Source: CAVXFS01 sp963761115
Lineage (GTDB): Bacteria > Pseudomonadota > Gammaproteobacteria > Burkholderiales > Gallionellaceae
Direction: 5' to 3'
Length of the DNA: 64,000 nucleotides
Assembly (NCBI GenBank): GCA_963761115.1
Contig: CAVXFS010000005.1
Coordinates: 1-64,000 of the forward strand
The notes under the pieces were generated by a model. The model saw only the letters and a program-made list of their open reading frames with translations, made no database searches and was not told where the DNA came from. Made by a program: the position numbers and the translations under genes. Positions 1 through 9,276 of this stretch are shown here, piece by piece. Every line of letters begins with the position of its first letter. The first letter of the stretch is position 1.

Positions 1-28
1 AACCGATTCATGAATAGAAAGTAGCGCT

Positions 29-1138
29 ATGACGGCGACACCTGCCTTGCCAGTACGAACGATTGCTTTTCACCTCCCCCAGTTTCATCCGATCCCTGAG
101 AACGATGAATGGTGGGGCAAAGGCTTCACGGAATGGACCAACGTTACGCGCGCGCGCCCGGTGGTGCCGGGACATTACCAGCCGAAGCTTCCGTCCGACC
201 TGGGCTTTTACGATCTGCGCTTGCCCGAGGCGCGGCTGGCGCAGGCCGAATTGGCTTCAGCGTATGGAATCGACGCATTTTGCTATTACCACTACTGGTT
301 CAATGGCCGTCGATTACTAAACCGACCGGTTGATGAGATCCTGGCCAGCGGCAAGCCGGATTTCCCCTTTTGTCTTTGCTGGGCCAACGAGAACTGGACG
401 CGAGCCTGGGACGGAGGCACGCAGCAACTACTGGTGGAACAGCACTACTCTGAAGCAGACGACCTCGCACACATTCGTCACCTTCTGCCGATTCTTGCTG
501 ACTCCCGCTATGTTCGCGTGGGTGGCCGTCCATTGCTTCTGGTCTATCGAACAGAATTGCTACCGGATGCGGCGCGAACAGCGGATGTTTGGCGCAACGA
601 GGCGATAAGGGCAGGTGTAGGTGATCTGTTTCTGGCTCGCGTTGAATCCATGCGGTCTGATATCAACCCGGAGCAAATCGGTTTTGATGCGGCGGTGGAA
701 TTTGCTCCGGATTGGCGGAAGGTTCGCTACTTGCCGATAAATAGAATTAAAAGAGCGCTGATAAAATTAGGCCTTGTTCCAAAAGGATACCTTGATCATC
801 GATTTACAGATTACAACGCTCTTGTACGTGCCATGCTGGAAAAACCCATTCCGGCATTCCGCCGTTATCGATGCGTAACTCCCAGTTGGGATAACTCCGC
901 ACGCCGAAAAAATAATGCGGCGATTTTTATTAACAGCTCGCCAGATGCATACGGCGCCTGGCTTAAAGAAATAATACTCCAGGAAATCTCGGCCAATAGG
1001 CCGGGTAATGAAAAATTGGTATTCGTGAACGCATGGAATGAATGGGCAGAAGGCAATTATCTGGAGCCTGACCAAAGATGGGGCAGGGCATATCTGGAAG
1101 CTACTCTCAAGGCTGTGGAAGATGCCAACAAACCGTAA
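29..1138 (+). CDS. WbsX-family glycan protein (GH99-like)
   Basis: 369 aa, full length for the WbsX/GH99-like family found in O-antigen and capsule loci. Visible family marks are FHLPQFHP (residues 14-21), WWGKGFTEWTNV (28-39), ENW near 120 and the C-terminal NAWNEWAEG near 335. Family members are annotated as glycosyltransferases or lipopolysaccharide-synthesis proteins, but the fold is a TIM barrel like GH99 endo-mannosidases, so the reaction is uncertain. It is cytoplasmic by appearance, with no signal peptide or membrane segment. It is the first gene seen of the polysaccharide locus, and its last 17 bases overlap the next glycosyltransferase, so the two are probably co-translated. The family call is firm and the exact substrate unknown. 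Confidence 0.88.
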   Translation: MTATPALPVRTIAFHLPQFHPIPENDEWWGKGFTEWTNVTRARPVVPGHYQPKLPSDLGFYDLRLPEARLAQAELASAYGIDAFCYYHYWFNGRRLLNRPVDEILASGKPDFPFCLCWANENWTRAWDGGTQQLLVEQHYSEADDLAHIRHLLPILADSRYVRVGGRPLLLVYRTELLPDAARTADVWRNEAIRAGVGDLFLARVESMRSDINPEQIGFDAAVEFAPDWRKVRYLPINRIKRALIKLGLVPKGYLDHRFTDYNALVRAMLEKPIPAFRRYRCVTPSWDNSARRKNNAAIFINSSPDAYGAWLKEIILQEISANRPGNEKLVFVNAWNEWAEGNYLEPDQRWGRAYLEATLKAVEDANKP

Positions 1139-2085
1139 AGCCCCGAAAGTCAGCGTTATCATTCCCAACTATAACCATGCCAGATATCTTGAAGCTCGTA
1201 TAGAAAGTGTGATCAATCAATCATTCCAGGATTTCGAGGTCATCCTGCTGGATGATGCTTCGACGGACGATAGTAAACAAATAATTGAAAAATATCGGGG
1301 TCACCCCAGGGTGCAGATCATCCTGAATGACAAGAACAGCGGATCCGCATTTATTCAGTGGCGAAAAGGTGTGGGCCATTCTTCCGGTGCTTATGTCTGG
1401 ATAGCGGAATCCGATGATATTGCAGATTTGAATCTGCTTGAGACCCTGGTACAAATACTTGATGCAAATCCCGATGTTGTGTTGGCCTATTGCCAGTCTT
1501 CCTATATCAATGAGAATGGCGAGGTGACGGGTTCTGCTTTGACCTGGACCAATGATCTGGATGCCGAACGCTGGAAACATGATTTCATCGAACCATGGCA
1601 AGGACGAGTACATCGAATATCTGTCGATCAAAAACACCATTCCCAATGCCAGCGCTGTGCTGTTCAGGAAGGACGCATTTTTAAGGATCAATACCGGAAC
1701 GCAGATGAAATTATGCGGCGACTGGTTGATCTGGAGCAGACTGGTCCAACTGGGTGAGGTGGCCTTTCATGCGGGCACCTTGAATTATTTCAGGGTGCAC
1801 GCTGCCACAGTCCGTATAACCACATCAAGAAAGCTCAGATATGAGGAAATCCTTCAGGTCATTCGTGAAATATTGAATATCGATGCGCTAAGCCGGCAAC
1901 AGAAGAAAGTACTGGGTTCCCGTTTAAGCAGACACTGGGCCAGGCTGTTGGATCATCGATTTCCATTGATTTCACTCGGGTACATATTTTATCTGTCCAG
2001 GATCAGTTTCACGCAGTCAATGTGGCTTTTCAACGCACTGTTGATCGCGGGTACAAGACAGATAGCACGGAGAATATTCCGATAA
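1122..2085 (+). CDS. GT2 glycosyltransferase, frameshifted near 1600
   Basis: The N-terminal part starts at ATG 1122 inside the end of the upstream gene and shows the GT2 signature VSVIIPNYNHARYLEARIES, then LLDDASTDDS and a WIAESDD metal-binding motif. At about 1595-1607 the frame changes: the continuation (NTIPNASAVLFRKDAF, CGDWLIWSRL, the usual GT2 acceptor-side segment) reads in the +1 frame to 2085. Joined, the protein would be about 320 aa, normal for the family. There is no stop within either segment before the shift, so a one-base insertion in the sequence is as likely as a real mutation. Role: transfer of a nucleotide-activated sugar in the cytoplasm during O-antigen assembly; donor unknown. 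Confidence 0.8.
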
Positions 2086-2101
2086 TCATGAATTCCGCCG
2101 C

Positions 2102-3274
2102 ATGATACTTCACATAGCACCTGACAATAAATTTGTGCCATTCCTGCAAGGGCTGTTTGAGGAAGCAGCGCCAGGAGAGAGTTTGTGGCGCGTGTTATCA
2201 GCCAGGCCCAATCCAGCCTTTGCGTTGCAGGTAGGTGGCATGGAAGTGATCAATGGCGAATATTATGCTTCCGAAAGATTCAGCAACGACTTGCAGGTGG
2301 CAAGCTGCGTGATATTTCATTCGCTTAACCTGTCAAACTGGAAAAAATTCTTGGTGCTTTCACGAATCCCGAAAAACATGCCGATCGTGTGGCGCGGATG
2401 GGGATTTGATTATTACGAATACTTGCGGGATAGCGGCCTGAGCCAAATATTGCCGGAAACGCGCTCGCTGATTAAGGGCCCGGAAGCATCAAAATCGGTT
2501 TTTGACAAGCTGCGCCCATGGAAAATATTGAAGGCGATGATTTCCAGGGTAGCAGGGAAGATCATCAGAAATAGGTTAATAGCCAGGATCGATTATTTTT
2601 CCTGCTGTGTTCCGGATGATTTCAGTGCGCTAAAGCGGGCGTTGCCGAATTTCAAGGCGCAGTTTTTACCTTTGAATTACTACAGCACAGAGGATGTATT
2701 CCTGCGCGGAGACAACCTGCAAGACCTGACAGGACATGACATCCTGCTGGGCAATTCTGCGACGCCTACCAACAACCATGTCGAGGCGATGAACATCCTG
2801 TCCAGCCTTGGAATGCAGGGCAGAAAAGTGATTGTTCCGCTCAGCTACGGTGATATGGCATATCAGGAAAAAATCTTGCAGGCAGGAGAAAAGATTCTTG
2901 GTGAATCCTTTGTGCCGCTTGCAAATTTCATCTCACTGCCTGAATACAATCAGGCGGTATCAAACTGTGGCATTCTGATCATGAACTCTGTTCGGCAGCA
3001 GGCTATGGGAAATATCAGCGCCACGCTTATACGAGGGGGGAAAGTGTTCCTTCGGCCAGAGAATCCCACTTACAATCACTACACCCGTATGGGAGTAAAA
3101 CTGTTTCCGTTTTCCGATGCCATGACGATTGCAGACCTGGATGCACCGCTCAGTAAGGACGATGTATCAACGAACAAGGAAATCATGTCGGGAATATGGT
3201 CGCGGGCGCAGGGAATAAAGACCGCAAAAGCAATATCGCTATTGGGAAAACAGATGTTGCCAAAGCAACACTGA
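2102..3274 (+). CDS. GT56 (WecF-like) Fuc4NAc transferase family
   Basis: 390 aa, close to the usual length of the Glyco_transf_56 family, whose known member WecF moves Fuc4NAc from dTDP-Fuc4NAc to lipid II of enterobacterial common antigen. Marks seen: VWRGWGFDYYEYL (96-108), LLGNSATPTNNHVEAM (215-230) and VPLSYGD (245-251), the conserved core of the family. No transmembrane segment; expected to be cytoplasmic and membrane-peripheral. It lies 16 bases after the frameshifted GT2 gene, in the same direction. A 4-amino-4,6-dideoxyhexose donor would fit the aminotransferase and acetyltransferase genes at 11.5-13.4 kb, but this is inference. The wec biosynthesis genes themselves are not here, so ECA synthesis is not implied. 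Confidence 0.8.
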   Translation: MILHIAPDNKFVPFLQGLFEEAAPGESLWRVLSARPNPAFALQVGGMEVINGEYYASERFSNDLQVASCVIFHSLNLSNWKKFLVLSRIPKNMPIVWRGWGFDYYEYLRDSGLSQILPETRSLIKGPEASKSVFDKLRPWKILKAMISRVAGKIIRNRLIARIDYFSCCVPDDFSALKRALPNFKAQFLPLNYYSTEDVFLRGDNLQDLTGHDILLGNSATPTNNHVEAMNILSSLGMQGRKVIVPLSYGDMAYQEKILQAGEKILGESFVPLANFISLPEYNQAVSNCGILIMNSVRQQAMGNISATLIRGGKVFLRPENPTYNHYTRMGVKLFPFSDAMTIADLDAPLSKDDVSTNKEIMSGIWSRAQGIKTAKAISLLGKQMLPKQH

Positions 3275-3334
3275 AAATATGATGCGAATGTACAACAAGC
3301 CCGGGTCGAACAGCCTGATTACGATGTAGCGAAA

Positions 3335-4081
3335 ATGAGAATTGACCAAATGATTCCGCAAGCGATCCGGCCGCCGTTAAGCAAAGTAAGGCGGTTTTTC
3401 GGAAATTTGAAATATATCGGCAGCAAACGTCACTGCCCGGTTTGCAATCGCAATTCGAGAATGTTTGGCGCAATAGGGAAAGTTCAAAGAAGCGATGCGC
3501 AATGCATTCATTGCGGCGCAGTTGAGCGGCATCGCCTGGTTTGGCTTTTCTTCAAAAGGAAGACAGATCTGTTCAGCGGCCAATCCTTGAAGATGCTTCA
3601 CGTTGCGGCTGAACCGTCGCTGGAAGAGCGTCTTCGTTCTCGATTGGGAAGCGGTTATTTGACAGCTGACCTATACAATCAGAATGCCATGGTCAAAATG
3701 GATATTACGGATATTCAATATCCGGATGATTCATTCGACGTGATTTACTGTTCCCATGTGCTGGAGCATGTCCCGGATGACAGGAAAGCCATGCGCGAAT
3801 TTTTTCGTGTCCTTAAAAAGGATGGTTGGGCTGTCTTGCTGGTGCCTGTCAATGCGCAAAAAACATTCGAGGATTTTTCAATCACTGATCCTGCAGAACG
3901 GTTGAAATATTTCGGCGACCCAACACATGTGCGACTTTATGGGCCAGACTATATCGATCGTCTGAAAGATGCGGGATTTAGCGTTCAGTTAACGCGGCCT
4001 GCGGATTTTCTAACGCAGGAAGAAATCGAACGAATGGGAATTACGCCATTTGCTGGTGAGATTTACTACTGTACCAAGTGA
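3335..4081 (+). CDS. class I SAM-dependent methyltransferase with zinc ribbon
   Basis: 248 aa. The N-terminus has a four-Cys ribbon, CPVC at 34-37 and CIHC at 57-60, common in methyltransferases of polysaccharide loci. The catalytic domain has a weak motif I (LHVAAEPSLEERL, 88-100) lacking the classical GxGxG, but a clear post-motif FDVIYCSHVLEHVPDD (134-149) of the Methyltransf_11 type. It probably methylates a sugar or glycolipid acceptor in the cytoplasm. Start ATG 3335 follows GTAGCGAAAATG with no strong ribosome binding site. It is the first of six methyltransferase-like modules in the locus. Acceptor unknown. Confidence 0.82.
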   Translation: MRIDQMIPQAIRPPLSKVRRFFGNLKYIGSKRHCPVCNRNSRMFGAIGKVQRSDAQCIHCGAVERHRLVWLFFKRKTDLFSGQSLKMLHVAAEPSLEERLRSRLGSGYLTADLYNQNAMVKMDITDIQYPDDSFDVIYCSHVLEHVPDDRKAMREFFRVLKKDGWAVLLVPVNAQKTFEDFSITDPAERLKYFGDPTHVRLYGPDYIDRLKDAGFSVQLTRPADFLTQEEIERMGITPFAGEIYYCTK

Positions 4082-4319
4082 CATGCAAATCAAATCCAGA
4101 TTAAATCGATGGATTCAAGTCGGCCATAGTCATCGAGAGGGGCATGAATTGCGGGCTGGCGCACTCAATTATTGAAGGTGTGCCCTCGCTATCAATCACC
4201 ATATGTATGCCGACGATGAGGAAGCTGACAAAGCCATGCGATATATCCTGGGGCCGAGCGTGCCGGAGTGAGAATGTGCAGAACTAAAATCGAGCCTGAA
4301 TCGTGAAAGTGAAATTCAT
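4082..4319 (+). other. non-coding gap with possible gene remnant
   Basis: This 238-base stretch separates the methyltransferase from the sulfotransferase. A short open frame from ATG 4203 to the stop at 4271 encodes 22 residues (MYADDEEADKAMRYILGPS and three more) that look protein-like, with a stop just upstream in the same frame. I cannot assign it to a family. It may be the tail of a degraded gene. No promoter or terminator is evident. Confidence 0.35.
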
Positions 4320-4945
4320 ATGCTGATGTCGAGGAAGCGAAAATTCATCTTCATCCATATTTACAAGAATGCGGGATCAAGCGTGACAAATGCCCTTTTG
4401 CCTTTTGCCACCAGCAAATGGCAGCGCATGATCGATCGCGTATCGATCAAGCTGAAGCTCCCCCGGCAATTCGATCCCGCACCCTTCCCGGTTCACATCA
4501 GGGCGCCGGAACTCGTCAAAGCGATCGGCAAAGAGGCCTTTGACTCCTTCTATTCTTTTGCGATAGTCAGGAATCCGTGGGATTGGCAGGTCTCCCTGTA
4601 TAACTACGCATTAAAAAGCACCTCTCATCCCCAGCATGAATTGACAAAAGCTTTGGTGGTTTTGACGAATACATCAGGTGGCGGTGCGCAAAAGAAGTCA
4701 GGTTCCAGAAGGATTTCATCTATTCGGCAGAGGGTGAATTGCTTGTGGATTTCGTGGGGAGATTTGAAAACTTGAATGCTGATTTCGAAACCATATGTGC
4801 CCGCATTGGAATTTCAGCGTCCTTGCCCAGGATCAACGTCTCCAACGTGAAGCCATATCAACCCTATTACAATGAAGAAACCAGGGAGCTTGTAAGGCGA
4901 ACGTTCGATGCCGATATTGCGCTCTTTGGATACGAATTCGAGTAA
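4320..4945 (+). CDS. sulfotransferase family protein, frameshifted near 4650
   Basis: Starts at ATG 4320 (a second ATG follows at 4326). KNAGSS at residues 16-21 matches the 5'-phosphosulfate loop that binds PAPS, and RNPWDW at 84-89 matches the 3'-phosphate site of carbohydrate sulfotransferases (Sulfotransfer_2 type). Near 4645-4660 the frame moves by one base: the continuation FDEYIRW...QKDFIYS...LLVDFVGRFENLN reads in another frame to the stop at 4945. The joined protein is about 208 aa, a normal family size. This single-base loss could be a sequence error. If functional, it would sulfate a sugar of the surface glycan, using PAPS in the cytoplasm. Confidence 0.78.
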
Positions 4946-4992
4946 ACACGTGCTGACTGCCCATCTTGATCTCTGACCTTGGTCCTTCAGGC

Positions 4993-5934
4993 ATGAACCT
5001 CTCTCCCATTGCCTTGTTTGTCTATAACCGCCCATTGCATACGCGGCAGACTGTGGAGGCATTGCAGAATAACGATCTGGCCAGGGACAGTGACCTGGTC
5101 GTGTTTTCCGATGCCCCCAGGTCGGCGGAACAAGCCGGGACGGTGCGCGAGGTGCGCGATTACATTCGCGGGATAGACGGGTTCAAGTCAGTCACCTTAG
5201 TCGAGCGGGAAACGAACTTCGGACTGGCCCGTTCCATCATTGATGGGGTTACCAGGCTTTGCAAGGAATATGGTCGGGTGATCGTACTGGAAGACGACCT
5301 GATTACCTCGCCCCATTTCTTGAAATATATGAATGACGCCCTCGATATATACAAGAACGAAGATCGGGTAATGCATATTTCCGGCTCCATCTACCCCATT
5401 GGGGACGTGAAAGACGAGACCTTGTTCCTGCGCATCCCGCTATGCTGGGGGTGGGCTACATGGGATCGTGCATGGCGACATTTCACCAAAAGCAATGATG
5501 TGATGCTGAAGTTCGATCGGAAGATGCGTCGGGATTTTACGTTCAATAATACCTATCACTCGTGGATGCAGCTTGAAAATAATAAAAATGGATCGATCGA
5601 TACCTGGTTTATTTATTGGTATGCGGCGCTGTTTCTGCGGGGTGGTATGTCGCTATTTCCGGGAAAGTCTCTTGTTAAAAATATCGGGATGGACGGTTCC
5701 GGGGTACATTGCGGAACAAATTACATTTACGACATGGAACCATCCGCTTCGGCGATCCGCATAACGCAGATACCCGTCAGGGAGTCCGCGGAGGCGGTTA
5801 AGCGGCATGAGGATTTCTTCCGAAAACAATACTCGATGCCTCCGCCGGTGCATATCCGTATCTTTCGCAAGATACTCAGGGCAATCGGGAAACTGGCTAA
5901 CGCCATCCGCCCGGATGGCGCGGGGAAAAAATGA
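4993..5934 (+). CDS. GT-A type glycosyltransferase, copy 1 of a paralogous pair
   Basis: 313 aa from ATG 4993; an upstream in-frame start at 4966 would add a tail absent from the paralogue. The N-terminus PIALFVYNRPLHTR, the VIVLEDDLITSPHFL segment with its EDD metal site (100-102), the WGWATWDRAW block (152-161) and the later FPGKSLVKNIGMDGSGVHC are shared almost word for word with the protein at 9277-10182. The layout resembles GNT-I-like GT-A transferases. No membrane segment. It overlaps the next methyltransferase gene by 4 bases, indicating translational coupling. Donor and acceptor are unknown. Confidence 0.83.
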   Translation: MNLSPIALFVYNRPLHTRQTVEALQNNDLARDSDLVVFSDAPRSAEQAGTVREVRDYIRGIDGFKSVTLVERETNFGLARSIIDGVTRLCKEYGRVIVLEDDLITSPHFLKYMNDALDIYKNEDRVMHISGSIYPIGDVKDETLFLRIPLCWGWATWDRAWRHFTKSNDVMLKFDRKMRRDFTFNNTYHSWMQLENNKNGSIDTWFIYWYAALFLRGGMSLFPGKSLVKNIGMDGSGVHCGTNYIYDMEPSASAIRITQIPVRESAEAVKRHEDFFRKQYSMPPPVHIRIFRKILRAIGKLANAIRPDGAGKK

Positions 5935-6797
5935 GTGTATTGAAGATATCCAACAGTCTGAAGTGGGACTGTTGTCCACTTTGTGAGTCAGGGGATATCA
6001 GCCGAATAGGCAGTCTGGATTATCGTGGAAAGGTAAACTTCTCCACTGCCGAGATCGAGCTTGATCGCATTCCGGAGCTATGGGAGTGCCGGCAATGCAA
6101 ATCCTGTTTTGTTCAGAATACTGTGAGTGCCGATACGGCAAAGATGCTTTACTCAACCGGACAAGCAGGAGAACGATGGTCAAGAGTGGCATTTGATGAG
6201 TCGAAAACGCCCGAGGTCATCGACAGTATGACTGAGGTATTCAAGTGTGAGGGGCGCGTGCTCGATGTGGGATGCAACACGGGGGAATTGCTGGATTTTG
6301 CGCATGGATTTGGGTGTGAAACGGCGGGGGTCGAATTCTCTTCGACAAGCCGCGAAATGCTCAGGCAAAAAGGTCACAAAACCTATTCGGCATTTGAAGA
6401 GTCTCCCGATAGTTACGACGTTATCACGGCTTTTGATTTGGTTGAGCACCTGTATGGGGTTCCTTCCTTTCTGCAAGGTTGCCGTGAAAAACTCGTCGAG
6501 CAGGGCAGGCTGGTATTCCTGACCGGGGATGTCGGTTCCCTGAGCGCAAAACTGACAGGGCGCCATTGGTGGTATGCCCAATATCCAGAACATATCGTCT
6601 TTCCTTCACGGAAATATTTTCTTGAACATTCAGGTTTTCATATTGAGAAATGGATACCAACCTATGCGTCAAAAGGGTATAAGCAGCCGCTTTATAAAGG
6701 TTGCGAGACAATGCTGAAAAATGTGCTGCGAGGGCGTGCATATAACGGATTGCCTGCGCTTGGGCCTGATCATGCACTGATCATTTTGAGGAAATGA
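5931..6797 (+). CDS. class I SAM-dependent methyltransferase with zinc ribbon
   Basis: 288 aa. It opens with CPLC (15-18) and CRQCKSC (53-59), a zinc ribbon, followed by a clean motif I RVLDVGCNTGELL (109-121), then VITAFDLVEHL and a GRLVFLTGD strand. A late block GRHWWYAQYPEHIVFPSRKYF is typical of Methyltransf_23 proteins that act in polysaccharide clusters. It starts in an ATGA overlap with the upstream glycosyltransferase, suggesting the two work on the same residue. Cytoplasmic. The methyl acceptor is probably a sugar hydroxyl, but this is not shown by the sequence. Confidence 0.85.
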   Translation: MSVLKISNSLKWDCCPLCESGDISRIGSLDYRGKVNFSTAEIELDRIPELWECRQCKSCFVQNTVSADTAKMLYSTGQAGERWSRVAFDESKTPEVIDSMTEVFKCEGRVLDVGCNTGELLDFAHGFGCETAGVEFSSTSREMLRQKGHKTYSAFEESPDSYDVITAFDLVEHLYGVPSFLQGCREKLVEQGRLVFLTGDVGSLSAKLTGRHWWYAQYPEHIVFPSRKYFLEHSGFHIEKWIPTYASKGYKQPLYKGCETMLKNVLRGRAYNGLPALGPDHALIILRK

Positions 6798-6885
6798 AGC
6801 CGGTTTGGTGGAAATGCCAATCGAAATTATCCTTAAGGAACGTGAACAACTTCTCGGACATTGAAAAATTCAAGGTGATTACCAA

Positions 6886-7833
6886 TTGACCGGCTGTTCC
6901 ATTTGCAACTCGACTTCCCTTGTTTCCCTGGGCGACAGGTACGATGACCGCTACGGTTATCCCGGCAGATTCCCGCTGTTGAGGTGCGCTGATTGCGGAC
7001 ACGCGTTCCTGCAGGCGACGTTTTCACCCGAGGCATTGCGCGACCTGTATTCCAATTATTACCCGCGCTCGACTTTTGATCTGTCGCAGCACAAGCTCTG
7101 CAAGGAGAATGGTGGTTTCACGGCCTGGCTGGATGGGGACAGGAGTTCACCGTTCCGCTGGGTACCGCGCGATGTGTGCATACTGGATATCGGTTGTGGT
7201 TTTGGTGAGTCGCTTGGTTATCACCAGTCGCGCGGTTGCGATGTGTATGGCGTGGAGGCAGACGAGAATATCCGGCGTGTGGCCGACAAGTTCGGCTACA
7301 AGGTGCATGTCGGCCTGTTCGACCCGGATGTATACGAAGCGGAATTTTTCGATTACGTCACCATGAGCCAGGTGATCGAGCATGTCACCGATCCGCTGCA
7401 GACCCTGCGCGGTATTGCGCGGATACTGAAGCCGGGCGGCGTGGCGATATTGAGCACGCCCAATGCGAACGGATGGGGTGCGAAGGTATTCGGCAGGCAC
7501 TGGATAAACTGGCACGCGCCCTACCATCTGCAATTCTTTTCGGTGCGGTCGATGCGGCTGGCGGCGGAACAGGCCGGGCTGGTGCTGGAACGGTCCGTGA
7601 CGATCACGCCTTCGGCATGGCTGCATTTTCAGTGGGTTCATTTGTTCAGCTGCCCGCCGGAGGGCATGCCGTCCGTGTTCTGGTCGCCCGGCGGGCGATG
7701 GAGTTTCATGCAAAAGGTCATGCTCAAGGTTTTCGGGATCGTTTACCGCAGCAAGTTGAACCATCTGGTAACGCGTCTTCTGGATGCCGTGGGGATCGGT
7801 GACAACCGGCTCTTTTTTCTGCGCAAGCCGTGA
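6886..7833 (+). CDS. class I SAM-dependent methyltransferase with zinc ribbon (TTG start)
   Basis: 315 aa. The only plausible start is TTG 6886: there is no ATG or GTG in frame between the preceding stop (6862-6864) and the first Cys of the ribbon. CSIC (4-7) and CADC (34-37) form the ribbon; motif I is DIGCGFGES (101-109); EHVTDPLQTLRGIARILKPGG is the usual post-motif region; FGRHWINWHAPYHLQFFS matches the block in the previous methyltransferase, so the two are distant paralogues. It overlaps the next gene by one base. Likely role: methylation of a glycan sugar; acceptor unknown. Confidence 0.84.
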   Translation: MTGCSICNSTSLVSLGDRYDDRYGYPGRFPLLRCADCGHAFLQATFSPEALRDLYSNYYPRSTFDLSQHKLCKENGGFTAWLDGDRSSPFRWVPRDVCILDIGCGFGESLGYHQSRGCDVYGVEADENIRRVADKFGYKVHVGLFDPDVYEAEFFDYVTMSQVIEHVTDPLQTLRGIARILKPGGVAILSTPNANGWGAKVFGRHWINWHAPYHLQFFSVRSMRLAAEQAGLVLERSVTITPSAWLHFQWVHLFSCPPEGMPSVFWSPGGRWSFMQKVMLKVFGIVYRSKLNHLVTRLLDAVGIGDNRLFFLRKP

Positions 7834-9254
7834 TGCCCGCGATATATATCCTGCTGCCGGTGCATAACCGCAAAGAGATCACGCGCGGTTTTATCGAGTG
7901 CCTGAAAATGCAGACGTTCACGGATTACCACCTGCTGCTGATCGATGACGGATCGGAGGATGGCACGGCGGAAATGGTGCAGGAAATTATTCCTTCCGTT
8001 ACCGTGTTGCGCGGAACTGGCGACTGGTGGTGGGCGGGCAGCCTGCAGCAGGGATTGGATTGGCTGAAACAGCAGGAGCCGGACGATGAAGCGTTGGTGC
8101 TGATCATCAATGATGATCTGGGCTTCGCGCCGGATTATCTGGAAAGCGCCGTGCGCGTGATGGCGGGCGAGAAGGGTGTCCTGATGCTGTCGCGGTGGCT
8201 GTCGCCTGCAACTGGAAAGATCGAGGAGTCAGGCGTCGCGGCTGACCTGAACAAGCTTGCATTCAACATTGCCGATTCTGCCGAACAGATAAATTGTCTG
8301 TCCACCAGGGGTCTGTTTGTTCATTGGGCAGATGTTCGTGTGATCGGCGATTTCCATCCCGTTCTTCTACCGCACTATTGGTCCGATTATGAATATACGA
8401 TCAGGGCGTTTAACAAAGGGCTCAAGTGCAAAACCAGCGCAGAACTTGTAGTCGTGCCAAACCGGGAAACGACGGGCCTCCACGCGATCAGCGAGAGCAG
8501 GTTTGGCGATTATGTGAAGCGATATTTCTCGAAAAGGTCCGTGATAAATCCGGTTTACAAAAGTTTGTTCATCATGCTGGTCACTCCCTGGAGTCATGTT
8601 CCGTTCAATTTGCTGAAGGTCTGGCGTCATGCGCTTGTTCTTATGCTGAAGCAATTTAAAAAGACGCTAAAAATGCGGCTGGAGAAACTTCAGGTGAAGA
8701 GGCTGGTCCGGCAGTGCCATGAAGACATAAAAGTCATTATCGGGTCGGCCGCAACCAGACAGGATGGATGGATAAGCACCAATTACCCGTTGCTGGATCT
8801 GACCGACGAAAGCACGTTTGCGGCATTGTTCGATGCTGGGACGATCAGTAATTTTTATGCAGAGCACGTCTGGGAGCACCTGTCGCCGGATGACGGGGCA
8901 AAGGGTTTCCGGAATTGTTTTGCCTATTTGAAACATGGCGGAAATTTGCGTATCGCGGTTCCGGATGGATTCCATCCGGATGCCGATTACATCAACCAGG
9001 TCAAGCCGGGCGGCTATGGGCCCGGGGCGGATGACCATAAGATCTTGTATAACTGCAAAACACTTTCAGCCCGGCTTGAGCAGGCAGGATACAAGGTCCG
9101 GTTGCTGGAATGGTTCGATGAGCAGGGTACATTCCATCAGGAAAACTGGAGTGCTGATGGGGGCCATGTCATGCGCTCCACTCGTTTTGATCCGCGCAAC
9201 AAGGTCAATCCCACGGCCTATACCTCGCTGATAATCGACGCTATCAAGCCATGA
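7833..9254 (+). CDS. GT2 glycosyltransferase fused to methyltransferase-like domain
   Basis: 473 aa from ATG 7833 (a GTG directly before it is also possible). Residues 1-250 are a GT2 domain: IYILLPVHNRKE, LLIDDGSEDGT, then IINDDLG as the DxD-type motif and a WSDYEY acceptor-side block. Residues 298-473 look like the COG4627 type of predicted SAM-dependent methyltransferase, with EHVWEHLSPDDG (344-355), GGNLRIAVPDGFHPD and ADDHKILYNCKTL. The SAM loop, normally a GCG-type glycine loop before GWINxD, reads VIIGSAATRQDGW here, so this half may bind SAM poorly or serve another role. It lies in the run of methyltransferases. Confidence 0.83.
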   Translation: MPAIYILLPVHNRKEITRGFIECLKMQTFTDYHLLLIDDGSEDGTAEMVQEIIPSVTVLRGTGDWWWAGSLQQGLDWLKQQEPDDEALVLIINDDLGFAPDYLESAVRVMAGEKGVLMLSRWLSPATGKIEESGVAADLNKLAFNIADSAEQINCLSTRGLFVHWADVRVIGDFHPVLLPHYWSDYEYTIRAFNKGLKCKTSAELVVVPNRETTGLHAISESRFGDYVKRYFSKRSVINPVYKSLFIMLVTPWSHVPFNLLKVWRHALVLMLKQFKKTLKMRLEKLQVKRLVRQCHEDIKVIIGSAATRQDGWISTNYPLLDLTDESTFAALFDAGTISNFYAEHVWEHLSPDDGAKGFRNCFAYLKHGGNLRIAVPDGFHPDADYINQVKPGGYGPGADDHKILYNCKTLSARLEQAGYKVRLLEWFDEQGTFHQENWSADGGHVMRSTRFDPRNKVNPTAYTSLIIDAIKP

Positions 9255-9276
9255 ACGACCGGAGAACCATGCCAGG

